The translations under genes were made by a program, and so were the position numbers. A DNA stretch of 64,000 nt, taken from positions 41,201,336-41,265,335 of the forward strand of contig OZ038433.1 in assembly GCA_964036275.1 (NCBI GenBank). The letters run 5' to 3'. How positions within the stretch are numbered: the stretch's first letter is position 1; the number at the start of each line of letters is the position of its first letter. Positions 13,201 through 23,319 of this stretch are shown here, in pieces. The notes beneath the pieces are model-generated. The model was not told the origin of the DNA. It made no database searches and saw only the letters and a list, made by a program, of their open reading frames with translations. Source of the stretch: Litoditis marina (Eukaryota > Nematoda > Chromadorea > Rhabditida > Rhabditidae).

Positions 13201-15897
13201 CACTCAATTCCAATTCCAATTCTTTTGCAATTCGCAAAACCACCCAATTCCAATTCCAATTCTTTTAGATTTTCAAAAACTGTTCAATTCCAATTCCAAT
13301 TCCGATCAATTCCTCGAAATCTCAGATTCTCAATTCCAATTCCATTGGAATTGATTGGAATTGATTGGAATTGATTAGAATTGACTGTGTTTCCAACTTC
13401 ATGTCCGTTTTTTTCTTCAAAAAACAAAGATAAACAATGTTCACTTTGGTTCCATTGAACGAGAGACATAAGGAACAATGGTAATTTGATAATGAACAAG
13501 GAAAAACAGCATGGAATTGTAAATCGATTCTGAATCAATTCTGAGCGAAAATCAAGTCAATTCCATTTCCAATTCTAGTTGTTCTGATATACAAAAGAAT
13601 TGGAATTGCAATTCCAGAAATTTTTTGACATACAAAAGAATTGGAATTGCAATTCCAACCATTTTCGACATACAAAAGAATTGCACTTGCAATTCCAATT
13701 CTTTTCAACAGACAAAAAGAATTGGAATTGCAATTCTTTTGGGTGATTATCTCAATTCTATCAATTCCAATTCCAATTCCAATTCCAATTCCAATTCCAA
13801 TTCCAATTCCAATTCCAACAACCCTAGTGTACATTGTCTCATCAGAAACCTGTGAGCTGTTATTATAAAGGCAATCTCATGTGTTTTGTGAGACATTCGT
13901 ACCCTGCCTGCAAGTATAATTTCCAGAAGGAAAACCTACTTCTCTCGATACGTTTTCCAGTCTTTTTCTGCTTGTTGGTGCACAACAGCATCGGCATTTG
14001 GACATTTCATTGAGCTCGAATGACAGAGCTGGAAGTATTTTTTGTACTCTCATAATAATCGAGATGCGAAGCCTTCCATGAAGTACGAAAACTTTCCGTA
14101 GCATTAAAATTGTTGCCTGGAAATCTGAAGTTGATAATATAGGTGTCAGTGGGTTGAAAACTGATTCTGGTTAAATTGCGATATGTGCGCGCACTATGTT
14201 CGAACTGAGACCGGAATATAGAATATACCAAACTACAGGGAAACACTACATTAGGTATCGTTCCTCCCCACCGCACTGAGAAGCTTCAGAGAGAGGAATA
14301 CCGTGTTTATAGTGGAAACGTCTAGAGTTGCCTTAACGTACGATTGTGACGTATTTTTTACGTTCATATATTCCTCTTTACACTTTGAGTGTATCAATTC
14401 ACGTCCTATTCGCCCATGCTCGAGCTACCGTAACTAACAAGATCGTCATCACCGGGTGTGGCTGCGTGTACAGGAATCGGCTGCCAGTGCTCTCCTTGTT
14501 CCCATTGGTTGGTACCTGAAAATATGAACAGTTCTCGAGAAAATATTCATGTCAGTTCAGTGATAGTTTCCGGCACCTAGAATGGGACTGAACTGGAGAA
14601 CCTTCTTAAACGTTTTTGAGAGATACCATTGTTTTGTTTTTGAGTTTTAAGGTTTTTATAAATGTTCAAAAAAACTATTTTTTCGTCGAGTTTTTGATAT
14701 GGTCGAGGATGGTCAAGGTATACATGCATCGTTCCTTCCGTTCACCTTCAACAGATATATGGTCATTTTCCTTATCATGCGTTTTTTAGAATTAACGACC
14801 AACCAGTAGCAGGGTAGAATCCTCGAAGAAAGCCCTGGGCAGACACCAGCGCACGCTCTTTATCTGATGACCGCATGTAGAACTGTAAACAGCGAAAACT
14901 GATTTATTTATTAATTGAATCTTTGCCATGAACATTGATTGTAAGTAGTACTGTTCACCTAGACAGTTGAAGAAAATCTGAGAATTGGGAAAAATTGCGA
15001 CTGAATTTCTATCAAACCTATGTCAACTTGCTACTGAAGCGGATCATTCTAATCGATTAGTAGTAAGCTGCTCTTTGTGTTTAGCGTGTGCCTATAGCTA
15101 ATTTTTGTTAGTTAAGTTACATACCATAGAAAAACGAAAGTTTCGTTTTCTGTGGTAAGAAGAAATAGAAGTTTGTTTGCTTTAAACTACTTGTGAGTTC
15201 ATTTTATGTGTCAATGTTATGCTATGGTGGCAAATATTTTTCGAATAAACAACTCCAATACGCCATGAAATCTTATTCTTTTTTATATTTTCTTCCACAG
15301 TGATTACGCTATTTTACCTCTTCAACTTTGAAGGATGCATTGATGAAATGGTTGTAGCGATGCCGACAGAACGCACCCAATTCCCTTGTTTGACGCATTC
15401 CCAACTGAAACGAACAAAACATGATGAATCATTTCCAGCAGTCTTGATTCCGTCTGTGCGGTTATAGTCCATTCCACCCACTAACATTCTCAAACTTACT
15501 GTAGAAGGACATTGATTGGTGAAACAGAGTATATCACTGGAACGCAATATTTCACTATCACCTCCGTCAGAATGATCTCGTATTTCTGCGAGGTTCAATC
15601 GTGCAGCTCGCAAAACAAGAGAAAAGTTTCTACCCCAACTACTGAGAATAGAGAAACAGAATTGACCCCGAATAAAGTGAATAAACGTATTGCAAAATCT
15701 GGAGTAGATAAACTACTCACGGAAGTCAGCTGGGCCCATCCTCGGGGCCAAGCCCATTCCTCATATGGGTCATTTGGGTACGGATGGGTGACTGGGGCGC
15801 GGTCACCGTGCCTCGATATTCCCTGCACGAACTCCAGTTTCCTCGACCCAACTCCAGAACAGCAGAATAACAGAGAAACAAAGTAGATCAACTTCAT
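10293..15897 (-). CDS. Histidine acid phosphatase, membrane-anchored (PHO/ACP2-like), 405 aa
   Basis: Eleven exons: 15721-15897, 15318-15404, 14804-14882, 14439-14515, 13940-14028, 12767-12860, 12385-12528, 12180-12278, 11561-11680, 10722-10847, 10293-10418. They total 1218 nt with all phases consistent. The ATG is two codons or less from a TTTTCAG acceptor. Residues 1-18 form a signal peptide. The catalytic RHGDRAP motif is at 29-35, GMRQ follows, MRSSDKERALVSAQ matches the family core, and the second catalytic pair is HD at 283-284 (MIWYSA|HDT, split by an intron). A hydrophobic segment near residue 384-401 (IYALPFLLAICLLIAIW) anchors the C-terminus. The family hydrolyses phosphomonoesters through a phosphohistidine, usually in lysosome-related or secretory compartments. 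The donor of exon 10 is ambiguous by a few codons. Introns carry a hAT-like element (13091-13826) and a 45-bp minisatellite (11231-11420). Nothing suggests it is broken. Confidence 0.93.
11231..11420. repeat. 45-bp minisatellite, about four copies
   Basis: The repeated unit contains CTACCACCACCTAAGTTTCT and GAGTTGATATATA; CTACCACCACCTAAG starts recur 45 bp apart. It lies in the phosphatase intron between exons 9 and 10. Because 45 is a multiple of three it makes an open frame of 15-residue repeats, which I do not treat as coding. Confidence 0.85.
13091..13826. mobile_element. hAT-like element A with CAATTC-array interior
   Basis: The termini are TAGGGTTGTTAATC and CAACAACCCTA, and GTGTACAT flanks both sides (13083-13090, 13827-13834) as an 8-bp target duplication. 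The interior is almost entirely CAATTC/GAATTG hexamers in both orientations, so it can fold on itself. It has no transposase. It sits in the intron between phosphatase exons 5 and 6. Confidence 0.9.
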
Positions 15898-16596
15898 CTG
15901 AAAAGATTCGAACAACAATGTCAGGCGTGGTAGGAATGTCCAATGTTTTCAGGAGATACTCCGTAATCTCCTGAAGGGTTTTATGAATAAATATTAGTAT
16001 ATACTATTCCTCACATATACTTCTCCTCAGAAAATGGCCTTTATGAAAAAAAATCTAACGTATTGCATGTTGGATAACAGATTGAATGTTTATTGGTCAC
16101 GCTGCATGAGGAAATGGTGAGGATTATAGCAATCTAGCTCACAAATAACCATTCCGAATGTTGGCGAACATGTTAAAATGAAACAAAAACCACCAATGTC
16201 ATGATATGAAACTCTTGTGAAACTGATATGTGTCGGTCTCGCGTCATTTATATGGAGACTAACACATTTGCCCTATTGAAATGCGATTACACAGTACATA
16301 ATATGCATGACGGGTAGTCATCCCCCACTCATTCGGAATTATGCACGACTTATTTTTTCTCAAAGCTGTTGTTGCTTTTTTTCGGGCAATTGGTTCGGTG
16401 TTCCACTCGTAGACATGTACTATTTATCTAATAGAGTCTCATTCTGGTGTTGTAGCACAACAGTCCTTTTAGGGTCTTATTGCTTGCTACTAAGCAAAAT
16501 TACTCAAAACTGGAAAACTCAGCAAATCTGTTTTGATTGAGATACCACTGAATGGTTTAGGCGCTGGCAATGCAAATCATGACGATCCATTGGAAG
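15898..16596. other. Upstream region of the phosphatase gene
   Basis: AT-rich sequence that should hold the minus-strand promoter of the phosphatase. No exon, repeat array or RNA gene could be supported. Confidence 0.4.
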
Positions 16597-16708
16597 AAGG
16601 ACGATTATGTGGTTCATTCGCAACGTGTCAGTCCTTCAAACTGCAATACATTTTTCAATTGCAGTTCAAAGGACCGTTGACTCGAGATTGGTCCACATAA
16701 TCGTCCTT
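16597..16708. mobile_element. 112-bp MITE with AAGGACGATTATGTGG ends
   Basis: Terminal inverted repeats AAGGACGATTATGTGG and CCACATAATCGTCCTT, with an internal palindrome centred on ACATTTTTCAAT. A fragment of the same family is at 7634-7715. Confidence 0.75.
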
Positions 16709-16909
16709 TTTTTAACGAGAAAATTGATCTCAAACTCAAACCGATCGTGGTTATAGGTTACGATCTTAGATCGTTTTGAGCTGACTTCTCCCTCTTTTAA
16801 TATGAACCTTGAAATGAAGCGTCTAGGTACAATCTGACTAAATTGTTAATACTTACCCCATCTTCTAGCAGAGAGAGTGAGTTGTAAACTACGTAGTCAG
16901 GAGGCGTAG

Positions 16910-17060
16910 CAATTCCTCAAAATCTCATGAGATACCTCATGAGCTATTAGCACGAGCTTCTTATGAGATTCTATTGATTACTACGCTACAACATTGAAAA
17001 CTCGCGAGTAGCTCATGAGCCATCTCATGAGATGTTTATATGAACCTATCATGAGGTAGG
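16910..17060. repeat. CTCATGAG-rich imperfect palindrome
   Basis: Multiple ATCTCATGAG/CTCATGAG motifs in both orientations. The surrounding 16.8-17.6 kb shows a loosely repeated TTACC..CATCTTCT.G.CAG motif at 16853, 17203 and 17543. No coding sequence was confirmed. Confidence 0.45.
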
Positions 17061-17720
17061 AGGGACTGGTACGCCGGAATATATCATGGAAGTATGTACT
17101 CAGTGGAAGATTCCACTCAGAATAGTTTGGTCTCTGAGTCGAGACGATTTTGCTGTCTTACACCTATTTAAACACAACTTTACAAAAAAGGGCGAAAAGA
17201 CACCATCTTCTGACGGGGAATAAGTAAAAATAGCGTTAGAGTTCGAGAGCTGTTAAACGAGTTTTCCACCTTACCGTGAAAAACTGATGAAACGCTCTTG
17301 GGGCGAATTCACCGGCCAAACTCCAGAAAAAACACGCTTTAGGTATTATCAGTGTTATATTTATTAGAAACATGAATGTTCATTAAGATTTTTGGATGTT
17401 TCTGTAGAAATTTGTGCTCAGTGAAGCGTGCAACTTAAAATCGTTTCGACCCTGGTTGAAGACGGTTTTGTTGTTAGTCTCAGAGGGTCGGGTCATCTTT
17501 CGTTAAGCCCCTCTCAGAACTTAAAAAAACTGGTCAAAATACTTACCATCATCTACTGACGAAAAATAAGAGAAAATTGCATTGCTTTCACTTCACTGAA
17601 CATTTAAGCTAGAGAGTTATACGTGTTTTACAGATGGCTGTGCATAATAATCTCCTAACTTTCACCCTCATGTATGTGAATTTACCTATTCAGCAAGACA
17701 AATTTAGCAAGTTAATAAAC

Positions 17721-18143
17721 TCAATGGCTATCCTGATGGTCAGAGCACTCAGCAGTGTATGCCCTCATTTCTTTCCCGTTGAAAACACTGTCGCTCCCGA
17801 GCTACAACACTATAGCACATGGAGTTAAGAGGTATAGGGAGTGACCAAATGTTCGTTGTAGTGATGTAGTATGATCTGGATATACGTCATACCTTACGAA
17901 CTTAGATCGGAAAGTGACGAGATAAAACTATAAACACAGTGGGTTAGAGCAAATTACACCGTACAAACTAGCTTTGGAAAAAACTAATCCCTTCACCCCG
18001 GCGAGCTCGTGACTTCCGGTGACTGTAGAGAAGTAACGCTTTGAGTTGATACTCTCGAACTGAACACTTCTGCCACAACTCTCGCGTCCGGCCAAGATCT
18101 TGCAGCTTTGCAGTGCTAGCTTATCTACGGTGACGCATTGCGT
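17721..18143 (-). CDS. 3' exons of an unidentified Cys-containing gene (partial)
   Basis: Two exons on the minus strand. 17997-18143 (49 codons, TTTCAG acceptor, GTGAAG donor) contains QSCKILAGRESCGRS and FSTVTGSHELAG. 17721-17801 (26 codons plus TGA, TTGTAG acceptor) contains NGKEMRAYTAECSDHQ. Both are phase 0 and join cleanly. A candidate preceding exon with GLCRGKSGTKRC lies at about 18719-18771 and another Cys-bearing stretch (CVTRKLCSGVTPGSDGC) at about 19040-19125, but I could not make the phases agree with the best acceptor. The family is not recognised and the 5' end is unresolved. The 132-bp tandem array lies in the putative intron. Confidence 0.42.
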
Positions 18144-18297
18144 CTGAAAGGAACTCCATGCTACACTCTCAGAGAGAACCCGGGGTAGTTAGAGGGGTAC
18201 ATAAGGGGGCGTGGCTTATTGGCTCAGGCCCGGCTCGAAAAATCAATGCCACGCGCTAGTTTTCGAGTCTTCATTGCGACAAAACCGCGGTTTCGAG

Positions 18298-18712
18298 TTG
18301 ATTAAACTGAGTTTTGAGTGAAAAAATGAAAATTAATGAGAAAAGTTGATCTAAATACATATATTTCTTTATTTTTCGTTGAAAGATGAAGAAGTTTCGT
18401 TTTTGAAATATGGGACTTAGGGGGGGGTACTTAGTCCGGAGTTCGTTTTGAGTGAAAAAATGAAAATTAGTGAGAAAAGTTGATCTAAATACATATATTT
18501 CTTTATTTTTCGTTGAAAGATGAAGAAGTTTCGTTTTTGAAATATGGGACTTAGGGGGGTACTTAGTCCGGAGTTCGTTTTGAGTGAAAAAATGAAAATT
18601 AGTGAGAAAAGTTGATCTAAATACATATATTTCTTTATTTTTCGTTGAAAGATGAAGAAGTTTAGTTTTTGAAATATGGGACTTAGAGGGGTACTTAGTC
18701 CGAAGTTCGTTA
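18298..18712. repeat. 132-bp tandem repeat, three copies
   Basis: Copies begin GTTTTGAGTGAAAAAATG at 18311, 18445 and 18577, each ending with GGGACTTAG..GGGGTACTTAG. Because 132 is a multiple of three, a 164-codon open frame runs through on the minus strand; I treat it as a repeat artefact. Confidence 0.88.
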
Positions 18713-18772
18713 CCGCAACGCTTGGTACCAGATTTTCCACGACAAAGTCCCATGAGATCTGTCATAGCTGTA

Positions 18773-20255
18773 ACATCACCTTATGTATGTAAATATATCA
18801 TATCAGCAAGATAAACAGTTAATAAACTTGAAGGAGACCGGATAGCAGCATTGCTTCTCGTAAAGCTGCTGTATCCTACTTTTGATTGGATGTGAATGTT
18901 ACGCGGACTGATCAAACTAATATACGAATTACTTGTGCTCTCTGATGTCAATAAATTTAAAATCAGCCCTAAACAAAACCTCTGCTTAAGTTGTGTTCCG
19001 GTCTCTTTTAACTCTTTAACACCTCCACCACGCGTGTTCCTTCGATTGCACCCATCGGACCCTGGGGTGACACCACTGCACAATTTGCGAGTCACACACG
19101 TTAATATAATCGGTTCAGTCTGTCTGAATTTGATCAAAACATGGAATCATCCAATAGACCGCCGAGGAGTACAAAGAACACCTACTCTCTCTCTGTCACA
19201 TATTGACGTACGTCTTCACTATAAAAATGAGACTTCAGAAAATAAATCGGTAGTCAGAGATGTTTTGTATGACGATAATAATTGTATTCCCGAGGTAAAC
19301 AATCAATTCCTGTGCTATCAATATCCATTCGGAATTCGATACAATTCTAGCTCAATAATATAACAACAACCCCAGACTGAATCTGTTGTTATGTTTTATG
19401 AGATTCACGAACGTATTTAACATGACTGATACAGATAACAGTAACCGTTTTATTATTTCACCGTAACAATAGAACAACAATATAAAAATACCTGTTAATC
19501 TCTCCATAATCTACTTTACATGTAATACACTAAACAATCATAATATCACAAAATACCCGATTATATGGTTTTAAATGTATATTATTGTTGCATATATTTA
19601 CAGTCATCTAAACAAAATAGAATGTTGCTCACTCAGTGTAAAAAAAAAACACTGAGAGGGGGAGGGGTGGCGGCCAAACCCCAACACCAGTTCGACATGA
19701 AACATTCTGACCTGTGTAGAGTTATTAATCAAAAACGACAGTTGCGATCACAAACAAGAAAAATGTTTTAATTCTCTATCTTAACAGAATGCCATGGAAA
19801 CCCAGGAAAAAAGAACATTACGAATCCATTTGTTTGTGGTAAAGCCAACCGAACTCTCTCAATCTCAGAATTTCCGAGGAGATAGTTCAGACATTTTCCA
19901 GCTAACTGGACCGTGACTTTCGTAGTAACGGTGATGTCCTTCGAGAGAGCGCGTAGATTAGAGATACGCAGACTGCCAGCGAGTCGTCACCCTGAACCCT
20001 CTCATGGTTTGGTATTTGACCGAGCGCAGAGGATTGATGCGAATGTTTGTGAGCGGCCGCTCGGAAATTCAAGCAAAAACTATAATAACTGAAAAGTCAG
20101 TGGCAGTTGTCTGAACCATTGTAACCCTCTACGCATGATAACATAACCTGTACTAGATGCGGGTGAAGCGGATGTGACTGTACCTAATTGTGTCATTTTC
20201 TGGGAGGGTTCATGAGTGCACTCTGCTGGTACGAGAAAGGGTCCAATTCGTCGTT
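18773..20255. other. Intergenic or intronic, no supported gene
   Basis: A 155-codon plus-strand frame (18896-19363) and an overlapping minus-strand frame are present, but neither has a recognisable domain. The minus frame contains the Cys-bearing candidate exon noted for the 17721-18143 gene. Confidence 0.35.
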
Positions 20256-20468
20256 CCGGGTTTTTTGGTAACCTAACTAAACTTTGGTGATCCAATTTCA
20301 GGTTTGTAGTAGGTAACCGGAAAACAACCTAAAAAGCAAAACTGACCTATCGTTCAAATTGACGGTAACAACTAGTTGAATTGAATGTTAACCGGTTTTT
20401 CGGTTTTGGGGTACCAAACTGTTACCTATGAGGTACTCTAAAAAAGGTTAGGTTACCAAAAAACCCGG
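20256..20468. mobile_element. GGTAACC-family MITE, copy 2
   Basis: It starts CCGGGTTTTTTGGTAACC, ends GGTTACCAAAAAACCCGG, and is flanked by CGTT on both sides (20252-20255, 20469-20472), a probable 4-bp target duplication. Confidence 0.78.
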
Positions 20469-20966
20469 CGTTAGGTATAGAGTTAACCCAAAAGCGGTCA
20501 CCCTTAATTATTTTCATAATACCTTTACATGGGGATCATTTTTTTATGAAAGCGTACTGTGCCCACTGACACGCTGCCAGAGTCTCAAGGGAAATACTCA
20601 CACAACTGACGACACATAGTAAAAACAATAAACCAATTATGATCCAAAACACCGTTTGTTTCTACCCTGCTGATTTGTATGCAAATACCGAAAAAAAACG
20701 TCAAGTTCAACTGCGATTATGGTTTGAATGTCAAAAAAAAACTAATATTTCAAAATAATTAAATGAAATGTTTCATAATATTGGTTGAATCGGGGGCGTT
20801 CAAACTTTCACTGAGGTTAAATAATTTTTATATAACAAACTAGTTGAACATCTATCATTACAAACTAGCTGAGAATTGTATCTGAATTTGTTAGCTCTCA
20901 TTTGTTAGCGCTGTTTTGTCTTGAAAACAAGTAGTTGGACGGTGTCTAGACAGGACGCCTACAGTC

Positions 20967-21162
20967 GATGCCAACGGAAAGGCGGGAGAGTACTGTATGT
21001 CTCACTTCCGCTGTGTAGGCACACATGTCTTCGATTCCAAAGCTCGTTGGGTTTGGGCTTCAATAGCGCAGTGGATTGCGCACTGCTACAAAACTTTTGA
21101 TCGCAGGTTCGATTCCGGCAAAAGACAGGAATTTATAAATTTGGCACTCACACCATTGCTCT
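20967..21162 (+). mobile_element. tRNA-derived SINE-like repeat, copy 1
   Basis: A non-tRNA head (GCCAACGGAAAGGCGGGAG) is followed by a tRNA-like body with A box TAGCGCAGTGGATTGCGC and B box GGTTCGATTCC, then a tail with TTTGGCAC. The same order and spacing occur at 34101-34285. It does not fold as a full tRNA. Confidence 0.65.
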
Positions 21163-21720
21163 GAAACTGTACTGAGAGTAAGCAGAACCCCACATCTTCA
21201 TCGTAACCTAGGTCTCTCACTTCGCGCACTATTCTGCGACACTAGTATCCCGATGGAATGTGAGATCAGAGAAACATCATATGTGCGTAATAGATACAGG
21301 GTGGTTTTGTTAAAAATACCTCTCGAAAAGAAGGATATACTACGTTTTACCGATTTCTTACAATACGCAGTCTATCATCGTATGCGTACGCTGCGGCTGT
21401 GGCAAAAAATATCCCGAGTATGCAGACATCTGATAAATCTTGAAATTCTGCACGCAGACACGCAAACTTATAGTTCGAAACATATAGTTAGTAGTGAAGA
21501 GGGCGAAGAAAAGCTCACCTGAATAAGAACCCTTTGCAAAATGTCAAATGATGAAGTCTACAAGACTGAAAGTGATTCTTACGAAAATCTTTATCGATTC
21601 AAAACGTGGAGTACTATTCGGACAAACATGAAATTATTGTTCAGACAAAGTACATGTGTCGAAAACGAAAACCATTTATCCGAAACTCCACTGACACGTT
21701 GCCAGAGTCTCAAGGGGAAT

Positions 21721-21870
21721 GCTCAGACAACTCCTTGCCAATTAGCAAGCCACTTCTGTAGCGGCATAGACGAGCGAGTGGGCAGGTCAGAGAGACGTAA
21801 ATGTCTGCGGTCTCATTGACCCCTTGCTCTCTCGCTCTTGTAGTTTGCTATTTACAGAGAGTTGGCGCCG
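21721..21870. repeat. Palindromic GTCAGAGAGACG repeat, copy 1
   Basis: An imperfect inverted repeat with AGCAAGCCAC..GGTCAGAGAGACG..TCTGCGGTCTCATTGACC and a GTTGGCGCC end. Relatives occur at 52545-52672, 54101-54230 and 58046-58195, with weaker ones near 11915-12025 and 27927-28035. It is non-coding. Confidence 0.6.
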
Positions 21871-23319
21871 ATCGTTTTGAGTGGCACGAACTACAATAGC
21901 CAAGTAGCGCCACCGATGACCAAACTCCCCCTAATGACCAAACTCCCCCCATTTTGTGGCTGGTTCGAGCCACACATGAAGCAGTTGGTTTTGAATTCGG
22001 CTTTGTCGATGTCGTGGTTCAATTTGTGTGTAGTACTTGAGAAGTCGGTTGGTCAGGGTATGGTATACGGTGCTGCGGTGTATTTAAATTCAACATGGTC
22101 GAATTGTATTCTATCGCTTTCTTGCTGATCCGCTGTCAGTTGAATTTTAGGAAAAGAGAGTGAAGCAGACAGTGACACGTAACAGATGGGTAATTGCTGC
22201 TGTTCTTTTGTGAATTGTGAACTATTACCTGTTGAATAACATTGATAATCACCCCAAATTTCCGTCATCCATGTCTAATACAATATTATCTGTGATCAAC
22301 CTTTCTCACTCCGAAATAGTGATAAATAGTTATCAAAGGCAACATTTGTTTATCTCACTTTCAATGTAATCGTAACTCCCCCATGAAAAACCAATTAGTT
22401 TGCGCCGATAGTCACATGAGGAAGTGAAGATCGTTCGCAAAGGTAGAACATTAAGGGAAATGTTTTACTCCGTCAAATCTCTAGGGAGAAAATTGCATTA
22501 CTCATTCAGAGAACAATGCCTCTCTCTTACCCTAGTATTTTTCACTGTATAAACGTTGTGTTCGTTGAGTACTCCATCATTGAATCGCATTCATTCACTC
22601 ATTCTGTGAATTTGTAAAACAGTTAAGTTGCGTTCGTACTTCGAACAGGAGGCATGTTCAATACTCTTATTTTAGAGCTTCTGTGAACAATAAAAACCAC
22701 CAACATTCTTCATCTAGGCTTGAACTTCTTGCCCTGCTCCGTTCTCTCACAAATGTGGCTCGCCCTTCCTACGTACATGATTTACAGTTCAGAATTAGAG
22801 TTCAGAGTTCACCAACTACAGTTTTTAAAAACAACCATGAAAACAACAGAGCATTGGGGGGGGGGGGGTTAGGATATCTGCATCACAGTAACCCAAATGT
22901 TTTTCTGCTCCGTAACCCGTATTCATGGTAAAACATGCACGTCGGAGCATATGACGATTTTTTCTGTTTTTCCGAAAATAGATGCACTGCACATGATAGA
23001 CGCCCCTTTCAAGAGTCTCCAATCCAAACCCACTCAGCCAAGAGTGGTTTAATGGTAATTATGCCAATTATAGTACACATATTTCGCGAAATATCGTTCC
23101 TAATTGGATCGTTATTTTTGACAACAAAGATGAAATCTACCTTCTTGAAATCTTTTCTGGAGAAAAGTCACGCGTACGGAAGGTTGGGGATCGGACTCTA
23201 ATTTGCACGAGAGTTTAATTACGGTTAGATGCATTTTCTCATTTGATTATTCTTTCTCGTTCATTTCAATAATTTTCGTTTTGATTACATTGGTTTTGTT
23301 CCAGGGTCCTCGTTGGGCT
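21871..23319. other. Upstream region of chemoreceptor A
   Basis: No exon could be supported. A G run lies at about 22857-22868. A TTTTGTTCCAG acceptor ends at 23304, just before the receptor's start codon, and is the likely trans-splice or first-intron acceptor. Confidence 0.4.

Noticed and set aside
13096..13834. Open frames rich in Asn/Ser/Ile and Gly-Ile across the CAATTC array; also 48165-48908
   Set aside because: Hexamer repeats are open in all frames and on both strands; the element has target duplications and no coding signature.
18271..18765. 164-codon minus-strand frame with a 44-residue repeat
   Set aside because: The 132-bp tandem array is a multiple of three; several frames are open and one copy shifts frame.
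18896..19363. 155-codon plus-strand frame
   Set aside because: No recognisable domain or splice context; overlaps Cys-bearing exon candidates on the other strand.
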